Positions 1-6,504 of a stretch of DNA of 12,167 bases are shown here, in pieces. The notes beneath the pieces were generated by a model. The model searched no databases. It was not told the DNA's origin and worked only from the letters and a program-made list of their open reading frames with translations. Positions within the stretch are counted from its first letter, which is position 1; each line of letters starts with the position of its first letter. The stretch is from Acidobacteriota bacterium. Its GTDB lineage: Bacteria > Acidobacteriota > UBA890. The translations under genes and the position numbers were made by a program. The stretch spans positions 1-12,167 of the forward strand of contig JADFNY010000068.1 in NCBI GenBank assembly GCA_022563115.1. The letters run 5' to 3'.

Positions 1-87
1 CCCCGGCTCCCGGGGGCCTTAACGTTTTTCGGGCCCTTTTCGGGGGGGGTGGGCCCCCCCTCTCCCCCCCCCCCCCCCCCCCCCCCG
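1..87. other. Low-complexity contig end, probable sequencing/assembly artefact
   Basis: The first 87 bases consist of runs of C, G and T, ending in an uninterrupted run of more than 20 C just before position 87. Nothing like this occurs elsewhere in the window. The coding signal of the next feature starts immediately after the C run. I read it as poor-quality sequence at the end of a read or contig rather than biology. A real poly-C tract cannot be excluded from sequence alone. Confidence 0.7.
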
Positions 88-219
88 AAACTCTGGCCCG
101 ATCAGCGGCGACTTCTGGAGTTGTTGCGACTCACGGCTTTCCTCGACGTTTATGGAAGCCGGAGAGAGGCTCTGGGCAGCATCGCTACCGCCACCCAGGC
201 GATAGGCTGCAGCATGTGA
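88..219 (+). CDS. Anti-sigma factor antagonist (STAS domain), C-terminal fragment
   Basis: An open frame enters from the artefactual left end and stops at TGA 217-219, giving about 43 residues. They begin K-L-W-P and continue with R-R-L-L-E-L-L-R-L-T, then F-L-D-V-Y-G-S-R-R-E-A-L. This matches the last strand and helix of SpoIIAA-like STAS proteins, where a 'LKLLN..VRDLL.IT.L..VFDVYDSE.EAL' pattern is usual. Such proteins bind anti-sigma kinases and are controlled by phosphorylation of a Ser in the central part, which is not present here. The N-terminal ~70 residues lie outside the readable sequence. The assignment rests on pattern recognition of a short piece, so it is moderately secure. Confidence 0.55.
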   Translation, partial: KLWPDQRRLLELLRLTAFLDVYGSRREALGSIATATQAIGCSM

Positions 220-235
220 TCGGCCCGCCGGTCCC

Positions 236-263
236 TTGACAGGCGACGCTCGATAACTACACT
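236..263 (+). promoter_or_regulatory. Sigma70-type promoter of padR-like gene
   Basis: A perfect -35 hexamer TTGACA (236-241) is followed after 16 bp by TACACT (258-263), a 4/6 match to TATAAT. The -10 lies inside the first half of the palindrome at 255-292. A repressor bound there would block RNA polymerase directly. Transcription would start near 270, leaving a leader of roughly 118 nt before the padR start. Promoter strength and start site are inferred only. Confidence 0.6.
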
Positions 264-292
264 GTAGGTAACTAACTACCTACACTGTAGTT
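255..292. promoter_or_regulatory. 38-bp palindromic operator with two CTACACTGTAG boxes
   Basis: Two identical 11-bp boxes CTACACTGTAG lie at 257-267 and 280-290, 23 bp apart start to start. Each box is itself a palindrome (CTACA/TGTAG around a central C). The flanks AA...TT and the inner GTAGGTA/TACCTAC arms make the whole 38 bp nearly symmetric. TACA/TGTA half-sites are typical for winged-helix repressors. The site overlaps the -10 of the promoter for the following PadR gene, so autorepression is the likely role. Two boxes about two helical turns apart suggest two dimers bound on one face of the DNA. Confidence 0.7.
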
Positions 293-387
293 TTCGAATC
301 CGTGGAGTCATGCCGTGGCTGGATGATCGTTGCCTGGGCTCCCTGCAGAACATCGCAAGATCATCATCCTGACGAGGGGAACGGAAC

Positions 388-741
388 ATGAAGCAACATC
401 TCGGTGAATTCGAGCAGCTCTTGCTGTTCGCTCTCCTCGAGCTCGACGACGATGCCCACGGTGTTGCGATCCGGCAGGCGATCGAGGCGAAAACGGGCCG
501 CTTGGTGTCTCCCGGAGCGATCTACACGGCGCTCGAACGGCTCGCCGCCCGTGGCTTTGTAAGCGCCGAAATCGGCGACAGCGCGCCGGCCCGCGGCGGC
601 CGGCGTCGGAAGCTCTATCGGATCGAGCCGTCGGGCGCCGAGACGCTACAGCGCTCGTTCACCACGCTCAACAAGATGGCCGCCGGCCTGGCGCCGAAGC
701 TGGCCGGTGTTGTCGACCGTGCCTCGCGCCACGGGGGGTGA
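388..741 (+). CDS. PadR family transcriptional regulator
   Basis: This is a 117-residue winged-helix regulator. Start ATG 388 has a purine-rich GAGGGGA seven bases upstream. The N-terminal L-G-E-F-E-Q-L-L-L-F-A-L-L segment, the A-H-G-V-A-I turn (res 23-28), the recognition region S-P-G-A-I-Y-T-A-L-E-R-L (41-52) and the wing with G-G-R-R-R-K-L-Y-R-I (70-79) are the standard PadR pattern. The C-terminal dimerisation helix is short, as in the small PadR-s1 group. In Acidobacteriota such genes commonly sit directly before ADOP permeases. Here the next gene begins three bases after this stop and is an ADOP remnant. The palindrome at 255-292 is the probable operator. The inducing ligand is unknown. 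Confidence 0.93.
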   Translation: MKQHLGEFEQLLLFALLELDDDAHGVAIRQAIEAKTGRLVSPGAIYTALERLAARGFVSAEIGDSAPARGGRRRKLYRIEPSGAETLQRSFTTLNKMAAGLAPKLAGVVDRASRHGG

Positions 742-744
742 TCG

Positions 745-1185
745 ATGAGCACCCGAACGGCCGGGCCCGGCCTCGCCCAGAAGCCTTCTCCCGGTGTGAG
801 TTTGCCGCGCCTGGCGCGGTTGCTGGCCTCGACCCTAATCCGCGACCCGTCGGTGGAGTTCATCGTCGGTGATCTCGACGAGGCGTATGTGCAGGAGCGG
901 GCGGCGGGCAAGCGCGGCGCGCGACTGCGGTACTGGCGGCTGGCGTTGGCGTCGATCTGGTCGCGATCCGGAAGCACTGGAGGCGGCGGTCGCCGGCCGC
1001 AAGATAGCCCCTCGCCGCGACGCGGCGGCTCCGTAGGCTTCCTCCACGATGTGCGCTTCGCCGCTCGCATCTTGCGCAAGAGCCCGGGGTTCACCGCCAT
1101 CGCGATCCTGACGCTGGCGTTGGGCATCGGCGCCAACACCGCCGTGTTCAGCGTTCTGAACGGCGTCCTGCTGCGCCCCCTACCA
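745..1185 (+). pseudogene. ADOP-type permease, N-terminal stump (truncated)
   Basis: ATG 745 follows the padR stop by three bases. Residues 20-70 form the permease prefix domain seen at the N-terminus of acidobacterial permeases (V-G-D-L-D-E-A-Y). After a Gly/Pro/Arg linker, residues 100-147 match the start of a MacB periplasmic-core permease: D-V-R-F-A-A-R-I-L-R-K-S-P-G-F-T, then the helix L-A-L-G-I-G-A-N-T-A-V-F-S and L-L-R-P-L-P. Family members continue with Y-P-x-P-x-R-L and run to about 800 residues. Here homology ends abruptly after the codon at 1183-1185. The frame stays open to 1584 but encodes Arg/Pro-rich sequence without family features, and from about 1350 it overlaps the real peptidase gene in another frame. 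The first transmembrane helix is present and the FtsX domains are absent, so the gene is broken. Confidence 0.8.
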
Positions 1186-1219
1186 GTCGTCTCCGTCGGC
1201 CGCGGTTCGCCGTTCAGCA

Positions 1220-2476
1220 ATGACGATCATGAAGAACCAGGTAATGGTCCGCTGGCACTACATCCGAAGGCAACCCGCAATCCCGCCCACAGGTCACCGC
1301 CCGAGAGTGTGGGATCATCTCGGCATCGTGCAGTCCTCGATTCTCATCAAGGTGACAACCGCAAGACCGATCCGACACGTGACCCTGCTGATCGTGGGGT
1401 TGCTCGTCGTGGGGACAGGCGCTTCATCGAGCGAAGGCGCCCGGGCCGCGACGCTCGGCCTCGTGCACCAGGCCCCGGCCCCGGTCAAGACGGCGCCGGA
1501 GCTCATCGTCGAACGCCTCTCGCTCGACCGCTTCAAGGACAACGTCAGCCAACTCGCCGGGTTCGGCAATCGGTACTGGCGTAGCGACGGAAACCGGCGG
1601 GCGAGAGACTGGATCCAGGGGCAGCTCGAATCGTTCGGCTACGCCGTCGAGCGGCATGAGATCCGCATCGCCGCGCCCCTCGACCAGCTCCTGACGACCG
1701 GCGAAGATTCCGTCTACGCGACCAAGATCGGGACGACCCGCCCGCACCAGATGTACATCGTGTCGGCGCACATGGACAGCTTCAACACGCAGAGCCCCGA
1801 CAACACTTTTGCGCCGGGCGCCGACGACGACGGCTCGGGGACGTCACTGGTGCTGGAGATCGCCCGTGTTCTCGCATCGGCCGACATCGAAACCGACGTC
1901 AGCGTGCGCTTCATCTTCTGGAACGCCGAGGAGATCGGCCTCGTCGGTTCGCGTACCTACGTCCGGGACCGGTCGGCGCTGCAGGGACTCGAGGATCCGC
2001 CGGGTTCCGGCGACTTTCCCGAGCCGGTGTGGCTGGGGGTCATTCAGCACGACATGATCCTGTTCGATCACGGTCTTCCCGATCCGCAAACGGGCCTGGT
2101 CGCCGACCGGCAGATCGCCGGCGCCGACGTCGACATCGAGTACGACGCCGCCAACACCAGCGGCGGCGCCGCGATCGCCCTGGCTAGCAGTCTGCTGGAC
2201 GCCAACTCCAAGTACGCTCCGCTGTACCCCGCAGAGGTGGGCCAGTTCATGTGCTGTACGGACTCGGTCCCGTTCGCGCCGTTCGTAGCCGCGATCAGCA
2301 TTCGCGAGAACGAACGCCGGGCGGAGATCGGCCGCGGGGCGAATCCTCACTGGCACAAGAGCAGCGACGTCTTTGCCACCTATCGCGACGAGGATTTCCG
2401 GCTAGGTTTCACCGCGGTGCAGATGACCGCTGGCGCGATCGCCGAGCTGGCGGGGGCGCGAGTACCCGGCCAGTAG
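1220..2476 (+). CDS. Secreted zinc M28 family metallopeptidase
   Basis: The protein is an aminopeptidase-type di-zinc exopeptidase. Numbered from ATG 1220 (418 aa), all five M28 metal ligands are visible: H184 in A-H-M-D-S, bridging D203 in G-A-D-D-D-G-S-G, E238 after the general base E237 in N-A-E-E-I-G, D278 in Q-H-D-M, and H379 in P-H-W-H-K-S-S-D. A Cys-Cys pair (345-346) precedes T-D-S-V-P-F. The real start is probably GTG 1352 (res 45) or GTG 1379 (res 54). From there the sequence reads as a signal peptide with the core L-L-I-V-G-L-L-V-V-G and a possible cleavage after A-R-A near residue 76. None of the starts has a clear Shine-Dalgarno. Export to the periplasm is expected. The segment 1186-1351 therefore may be junction sequence rather than coding. 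Confidence 0.9.
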   Translation: MTIMKNQVMVRWHYIRRQPAIPPTGHRPRVWDHLGIVQSSILIKVTTARPIRHVTLLIVGLLVVGTGASSSEGARAATLGLVHQAPAPVKTAPELIVERLSLDRFKDNVSQLAGFGNRYWRSDGNRRARDWIQGQLESFGYAVERHEIRIAAPLDQLLTTGEDSVYATKIGTTRPHQMYIVSAHMDSFNTQSPDNTFAPGADDDGSGTSLVLEIARVLASADIETDVSVRFIFWNAEEIGLVGSRTYVRDRSALQGLEDPPGSGDFPEPVWLGVIQHDMILFDHGLPDPQTGLVADRQIAGADVDIEYDAANTSGGAAIALASSLLDANSKYAPLYPAEVGQFMCCTDSVPFAPFVAAISIRENERRAEIGRGANPHWHKSSDVFATYRDEDFRLGFTAVQMTAGAIAELAGARVPGQ

Positions 2477-2566
2477 AGTCCGAGGACAAGAAACGCCAGC
2501 GCGCCGTGGTGGTTCGTTAGCGTCAGATGCAAAACAACGCCAGTGGGCGCGTGGTGGCCGGACGCG

Positions 2567-3211
2567 TCAGAAGCCGAACAGAGCGAGCACGCGCAGGTTG
2601 TGCACGGGTTGGTCGATTTCGTCGGTCGAGAGACGCAGGTACTTGTAGCCGGCACGCAGCCCGAACCTGCGGTGTGGCCAGACGTCGACACCTGCCCCGA
2701 CGACCAGCGAGACGCCGTCGTGCTCCTCCTGAAGGGTCCGGCGGGAGAGCTCGTCGCCATCGAAGAGAAGGACGAGGGTGCGGCTCTGCACCGCGCGCCA
2801 GAAGCCGACGCCGATCATTCCGGTAACCCGGACGGTCCCACCGAGCGGCCAAGACGGCGCCGCGTACAACTCCGACACGCTCGGATCGAACACACCGTCC
2901 CGCAGCTCGTTGGTGAAGTTGCGGAAGCCATCGACGTCGAACGACTGCTCGAGCTCGATGCGCGACAGCCGCTCGTGCGCCACGCCGGCGCTCAACCAGC
3001 GGGTGATCGCCACCTCCCCGGCGAACGTCAGGTCAACGCCCGAGTCGCGCAGCTCGAAACCCGTCGTCGTCTGCCCGTCCTCATCGAGCGGCGCGGCGTT
3101 CGTGAAGCGTGACCACTCGACGCCGACCGCAACGACAAAGCGCGGCGGGCTCTCCTGCGCCCACACCGGAGCGGCGGGCAGCAACAGAGCGATGAAGGCG
3201 AATCGGAGCAT
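2567..3211 (-). CDS. Small outer-membrane beta-barrel protein
   Basis: This 214-residue protein starts at ATG 3211 with a clear signal peptide (L-R-F-A-F-I-A-L-L-L-P-A-A-P-V-W-A, cleavage after A18). The mature ~196 residues alternate polar and hydrophobic positions in repeated strands such as R-F-V-V-A-V-G-V-E-W and V-S-L-V-V-G-A-G-V-D-V-W. It ends in a C-terminal Phe (V-L-A-L-F-G-F), the signal for BAM-mediated insertion. Size fits an 8-stranded OmpA/OmpW-like barrel. AAGGG directly abuts the ATG, too close for a normal ribosome binding site. No specific family is recognisable. It lies downstream of the selenoprotein on the same strand with a 172-bp gap, so co-transcription is possible but not shown. 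Confidence 0.75.
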   Translation of the reverse strand: MLRFAFIALLLPAAPVWAQESPPRFVVAVGVEWSRFTNAAPLDEDGQTTTGFELRDSGVDLTFAGEVAITRWLSAGVAHERLSRIELEQSFDVDGFRNFTNELRDGVFDPSVSELYAAPSWPLGGTVRVTGMIGVGFWRAVQSRTLVLLFDGDELSRRTLQEEHDGVSLVVGAGVDVWPHRRFGLRAGYKYLRLSTDEIDQPVHNLRVLALFGF

Positions 3212-3383
3212 CCCTTAACGATACCGCCACAATGCTCCCACCGACGTGCTGCCGCCGCCACAACCGTCCTCTGGCGGGCTTGCCGGATCGCGCCGCATTG
3301 CCCAGGACCGGCGCCTACTTGAAACGCGCCTTCATGTCAGTCGCGCCGCAGCGCATCGACGACGTCCACCTTGCTCGGTGGTG

Positions 3384-4814
3384 TTATCGCCGGACCTCGA
3401 CCACCAACGACACGTCCTGGCGCCGGAACAAGCAGATACCGTTGACGTCCTCGCACACGTAGTAGAGGGCGTAGCCGGGGAGCTCGTAGTGACCGCTCGC
3501 ATCGGCGGGCGCCTTGATCTCGAGCTCGAGTGTGCGGGTCTCGGTGCTGACCGTTTCGGGCGGGTTGGGCACGGTGATGGCGCGCCGGTCGAGCTGCCAA
3601 CCGTCGGGAACCTCGACCCAGAAGATCAGGTCGTCGACTTCGTTGTTCCAGTGCGCCTTGATCGATTCGTTGGGAACGAACGAGACGTGGACACGGGTGC
3701 TGGCACCGGGCTCGATGGCGCTCGGGACGACGGTAGCTTCGACGTTCACGAACTCGCCGTTGTCACGGAAGATACGGCCGTCCATCTCCGGGGGCTCGAG
3801 GGTGTCCTCGTCGGCGGTGAAGGCGCGCTGCGGCTGGGCGAACTCGGCGCCGCCGGGCTCGATGACGAGGGGTGACGGCTCCGCGCCGCGCTCGGTGATC
3901 TCGCGGCGCGCCGTGGCGACCCAGTCGTAGAAGGAGTAGGGCTTCGCCAGGCGCGGGCCGTACTGCTGGATGCGGCGACGCCAGATGTAGTTGTTGGGAT
4001 CGACGCTCAGGGCGCGCTCCCAGTAGTGCACGGCGCGCTGAAAGTCCCCGGGTCGGGCGGTGTCGGAATCGTAGCGCCAGCGATAGGCGACGCCGGTGCG
4101 AAACAAGGTGTAGCCGTGATCGGAATCGGCGTCTACAGCACGCTCGAAGGCGGCGATCACGGCGTCGGGATCATCAGTTTCTTCCCACAGGTAGGCCGAT
4201 ACGGCTCTGGCAGCGAGCTTGCTCATATCCGGAAGCGCGTCATCGGGCGCGGCGTTCGGCGGGTCGAACGCGGCATCGATGAAGTTGGTGCGCAGTTCGT
4301 CGAGCTGGTCGCGCGGTGGCTGGATCTGCCGGATGACGCCGTGCTCGTCGATCAACAGCGTCATCGGCACGACGGTGGTCTCGAGCAGGTCGAGCGAGTC
4401 GACCAGGATCGGCCAGCCCATCTCCTTCCACTGCATGAAGAGGCGGGCGCGGTCGGGATGCTGCTCCTGGATGATGCCGACCATCTGCAGGTCACCGGCG
4501 TCCTGCCACCCCTTGGTCGCTTCGTGCCACCCGGGCACGTGCACGCGGCAGCCCGCTCACCAGGAGGCGAAGACGTGGAGCATCACCTTGTGGCCGCGGA
4601 AGTCCGACAGCCGCGTCGGGGAGCCGTCCTCGAGTGACGGAAAGGCGAGGTCGGGGAAGAGGTCGCCTTCGGCGAACGGGGAGGCGAGGCGTTGGGGCGC
4701 AGTTTCACTCGCGGAGGGCACGGCCAGGTATGAAGAAGGCATGGGCTCGCTGCCGCCCATCGGGATCATCAACGCGACCACGCTCACCATGACGAAGGCA
4801 CGGGATAAGAGCAT
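3384..4814 (-). CDS. Putative selenoprotein: thioredoxin-like (UxxC) + TPR + DsbD-alpha-like domain
   Basis: Reading through one in-frame TGA (4559-4557) gives a 476-residue protein from ATG 4814. Residues 4-22 are a signal peptide or N-terminal anchor. Residues 50-170 are a TlpA/redoxin thioredoxin-like domain: L-F-P-D-L-A-F-P-S-L-E-D-G, then V-F-A-S-W85-[TGA86]-A-G-C89, and the cis-proline loop V-V-P150-M-T-L-L-I-D-E-H-G. The TGA takes the place of the first redox Cys, so U86-x-x-C89 is expected. Residues ~198-290 look like TPR helices (A-A-F-E-R-A-V, Y-W-E-R-A-L-S-V-D-P-N-N). Residues ~352-476 form a beta-sandwich with a C454-x6-C461 pair, recalling the N-terminal domain of DsbD. These are the only cysteines. 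No Shine-Dalgarno is seen before ATG 4814, so the start is tentative. Alternatives are a sequencing error at one base or a nonsense mutation; the adjacent hairpin and intact downstream domains argue against decay. Confidence 0.8.
4518..4547 (-). promoter_or_regulatory. Candidate bacterial SECIS element
   Basis: In the mRNA (- strand) the stem CGUGCC/GGCACG (6 perfect pairs, 4523-4539) closes a five-base loop CGGGU. The loop begins 24 nt after the UGA. A lower CGC/GCG helix (4545-4547 with 4518-4520) is separated by a small internal loop. Bacterial SECIS elements lie in the coding region just after UGA, with an apical loop about 16-37 nt away and a G in its first two bases. All three conditions hold. 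The element would recruit SelB with Sec-tRNA. The fold was judged by eye. Confidence 0.6.
4557..4559 (-). other. In-frame UGA, predicted selenocysteine codon 86
   Basis: The codon order on the - strand is TTC GCC TCC TGG TGA, then GCG GGC TGC. That is F-A-S-W-U-A-G-C. Conserved thioredoxin features continue on both sides in the same frame. Sec in place of the attacking Cys of a CxxC motif is a known substitution in bacterial selenoproteins. Confidence 0.78.
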
Positions 4815-4920
4815 GCCGCAAGCGTGACCCACGGCGAGGAAAAAGTCCACGGGGGCCGGCGTTGGCGAAATCACTCGTTCAGCCGACCAGCTGGTTGCGT
4901 GTCCACAGCGCCGGGAAGCG

Positions 4921-4942
4921 GGTGGGCGGTCGACATCCCACC
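4921..4942. repeat. Inverted repeat GGTGGG/CCCACC in divergent intergenic region
   Basis: Perfect 6-bp arms (4921-4926 and 4937-4942) flank a 10-bp spacer. The site lies in the 275-bp gap between the selenoprotein gene (-) and the membrane protein gene (+), where regulatory sites for both would be. No convincing -35/-10 pair was found on either strand in this gap. It may be an operator or chance in GC-rich DNA. Confidence 0.3.
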
Positions 4943-5089
4943 ATTCGCTGACCCCGTGGAGAATACGAGGGGAGCCCATGCACCGCCTGAGACGAGGCGC
5001 TAGGGTTGGGCTCGCCGCCCATAGCCGCACCACGGGGGCAGGAAAGCCGTCAACGCTCCGCCACGGAGCTGAATCGAAGGAGATACAAG

Positions 5090-5512
5090 ATGGCCAGGAA
5101 TATCGGCGCCGTTCTGGCGGGGTTCCTCGTTGTGGTCGTGGTGGTTGCGGGGTTGCAGTACGCCGGATCGATGTTCTATCCGCCGCCTGAGGGGCTCGAC
5201 CCGTTCGACCCAGCGGATGCCGAAGCCTTCGTGGGGTACTTGGCGGACATGCCGCTGGCGAGCTGGGTGTGGGTGTTCGGTTCTGAGATCCTCGGAGCCT
5301 TCCTCGGCGCGCTGGCCGCCGGCCGGATCGCAAACAGTCATCGTTCTTGGTTCGCCGCCGGCATTGTCGCGCTGGCGGTCGCCGGGAGCATCAACAACTG
5401 GGTGAGCTTCAGCCATCCGACCTGGTTCATGGTCGGCCAGCCCGTCGCCTACCTGCTGGTGTTCCTCATGGTCACATGGCTCCTGAGACGCCCGGGGCAG
5501 CAAGACTCCTGA
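5090..5512 (+). CDS. Small hypothetical inner-membrane protein (4 TM helices)
   Basis: This 140-residue protein starts at ATG 5090, chosen because AAGGAG (5077-5082) lies seven bases upstream, the best ribosome binding site in the window. Four hydrophobic segments are visible at about residues 5-27, 57-80, 86-106 and 112-134. A Pro/Asp-rich loop (P-P-P-E-G-L-D-P-F-D-P) follows helix 1 and probably faces the periplasm. Helix 2-3 contains small-residue packing (G-A-F-L-G-A-L-A-A-G). The C-terminus R-R-P-G-Q-Q-D-S is charged. I do not recognise the family and no catalytic motif is visible. It is transcribed divergently from the selenoprotein gene, which hints at shared regulation but does not define a role. 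Confidence 0.85.
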   Translation: MARNIGAVLAGFLVVVVVVAGLQYAGSMFYPPPEGLDPFDPADAEAFVGYLADMPLASWVWVFGSEILGAFLGALAAGRIANSHRSWFAAGIVALAVAGSINNWVSFSHPTWFMVGQPVAYLLVFLMVTWLLRRPGQQDS

Positions 5513-5518
5513 TTCCCT

Positions 5519-5634
5519 CGTTCCAGGGCCGAGGCGGCGCTGCGCGGGATCACGCTCAAGGACTACGTCGGCGAGGCAATCCGGGCTTCGCTCGGCGCGG
5601 CGAACGCCAAACGAAGCGGTCATGGCGCCTGCCG
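5519..5634 (+). pseudogene. Remnant of a ribbon-helix-helix antitoxin (C-terminal part)
   Basis: Right after the membrane protein stop the same frame encodes R-A-E-A-A-L-R-G-I-T-L-K-D-Y-V-G-E-A-I-R-A-S-L-G. This is the typical second half of short RHH antitoxins ('LKA.AA.RG.TLK.YV.EALR..L'), whose first half would hold the DNA-binding strand. No start codon or N-terminal half is present: the sequence begins next to the stop at 5510-5512. No toxin gene follows, because the convergent ankyrin gene ends at 5635. I read it as a decayed toxin-antitoxin module. The match is short and by eye. Confidence 0.45.
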
Positions 5635-6504
5635 TCATCGGCTCGTGACGCCCTGGCCGACCTTCCGGGCGCTCACAATCACCTGATTGTCGATGACCTG
5701 CAAAGCAGTTGCTCGCCCATCTTGGACATCAAACGCGATCCGTACCGCCGGTGAGCCCGATGGGTAGAACTCGCTCTCAGACACCGCAAACATGCGCCGG
5801 CCGAACGGCTGGCCGGCCCGCTTCACCGACAGGACCTCGCGGTTCTCGGCGACCTCGAGGTAGTCGTTGCTGCCGGACCCGAAGGTGTAGTCGCCGACGA
5901 ATTGCCGGCGCTGCTCGGCGCTCATCTCGATGGTTTCCGGGCCGCTGGGATCAGCGTCGCCGAGGTTTTCGAGATACTCGTACACACCGGCGGCCGGCTC
6001 GCCGCCGTTGCGGGCGTGGGCCAGCAAAGTGATCCCGTGCGGGCCGGGGATCCCCTGGATGCCGGGCTGTGCGGCAACGAAGGCGCGCACGACGTCGAGT
6101 TGGCCCATCATCGCGGCCGAGAAGATGTTGGGCCGGGCGCCGTGGGCGATCAGCACGTCGACGATGTCGCGGCGCCCCATGTGGGAGGCGGCGCCAAGGG
6201 CCGCCTCCCAGTCACCGAAGGCCCAGTCGATCGAGGCGCGCGATAGCGCCGGGTGGGCGGTGACCAGCTCGGCAACTGTGTCGACATCGGTATGCGCGGC
6301 GAGAACAACGGCGCGCACGAGCGCGGGATCGGTGCTCGGGAACGACGGCCATACGTCGCTGGTCGAACCATCTTCGCCGTAGCCGGCGCTTTGGCTCATT
6401 GCGAAATTGCCCGCGCCGAACGAATTGCCGACCAACGGCAGTGAGCGGTAGGCGAGGGCCAAGCCGCTGGTCATCAAGACGGTACGGCGATCCAACGTCG
6501 TCAT
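5635..6504 (-). CDS. Exported ankyrin-repeat protein with C-terminal DUF3471-like domain
   Basis: This 289-residue protein starts at ATG 6504, preceded by GGAGA at 8 bases. The N-terminus D-R6-R7-T-V-L-M-T-S-G-L-A-L-A resembles a Tat signal (R-R-x-x-L) with a weak hydrophobic core. Residues ~74-170 are ankyrin-like: W-E-A-A-L-G-A-A-S-H-M-G-R-R-D-I-V-D-V-L, then A-H-G-A-R-P-N-I-F-S-A-A, with another G-Q-L-D-V-V-R unit following. Residues ~192-285 (Q-F-V-G-D-Y-T-F-G, F-A-V-S-E-S-E-F-Y, I-A-F-D-V-Q-D-G-R-A) fit the small beta-domain often seen at the end of beta-lactamase-fold and peptidase proteins (DUF3471-like). The role is probably protein binding in the periplasm. No enzyme motif is visible. 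It is divergent from the winged-helix regulator. Confidence 0.8.
   Translation of the reverse strand: MTTLDRRTVLMTSGLALAYRSLPLVGNSFGAGNFAMSQSAGYGEDGSTSDVWPSFPSTDPALVRAVVLAAHTDVDTVAELVTAHPALSRASIDWAFGDWEAALGAASHMGRRDIVDVLIAHGARPNIFSAAMMGQLDVVRAFVAAQPGIQGIPGPHGITLLAHARNGGEPAAGVYEYLENLGDADPSGPETIEMSAEQRRQFVGDYTFGSGSNDYLEVAENREVLSVKRAGQPFGRRMFAVSESEFYPSGSPAVRIAFDVQDGRATALQVIDNQVIVSARKVGQGVTSR

Noticed and set aside
1186..1584. Continuation of the ADOP frame to the stop at 1584 as genuine protein
   Set aside because: After L-L-R-P-L-P the sequence turns Arg/Pro-rich with no permease features and overlaps the M28 peptidase in another frame.
2513..2560. Possible integron attC site (GTTAGCG ... AACGCC) in the convergent gap
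   Set aside because: The core boxes are incomplete, no convincing attC fold can be drawn, and no integrase or cassette arrangement is present.
3366..3381. Terminator hairpin after the selenoprotein gene (CCACC/GGTGG)
   Set aside because: The stem is only 5 bp and no T-run follows on the - strand. It is too weak to call a terminator.
4557..4559. Nonsense mutation or sequencing error instead of selenocysteine
   Set aside because: It cannot be excluded formally. However, the stop hits exactly the redox Cys position, the downstream 390 codons remain intact, and a SECIS-like hairpin follows at the expected distance.
4815..5333. Long upstream extension of the selenoprotein reading frame on the - strand (start at 5333)
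   Set aside because: The extra residues are Arg/Pro/Ser-rich without domain features and overlap the well-supported membrane protein gene with its strong ribosome binding site. The signal-peptide-like start at 4814 is more natural.
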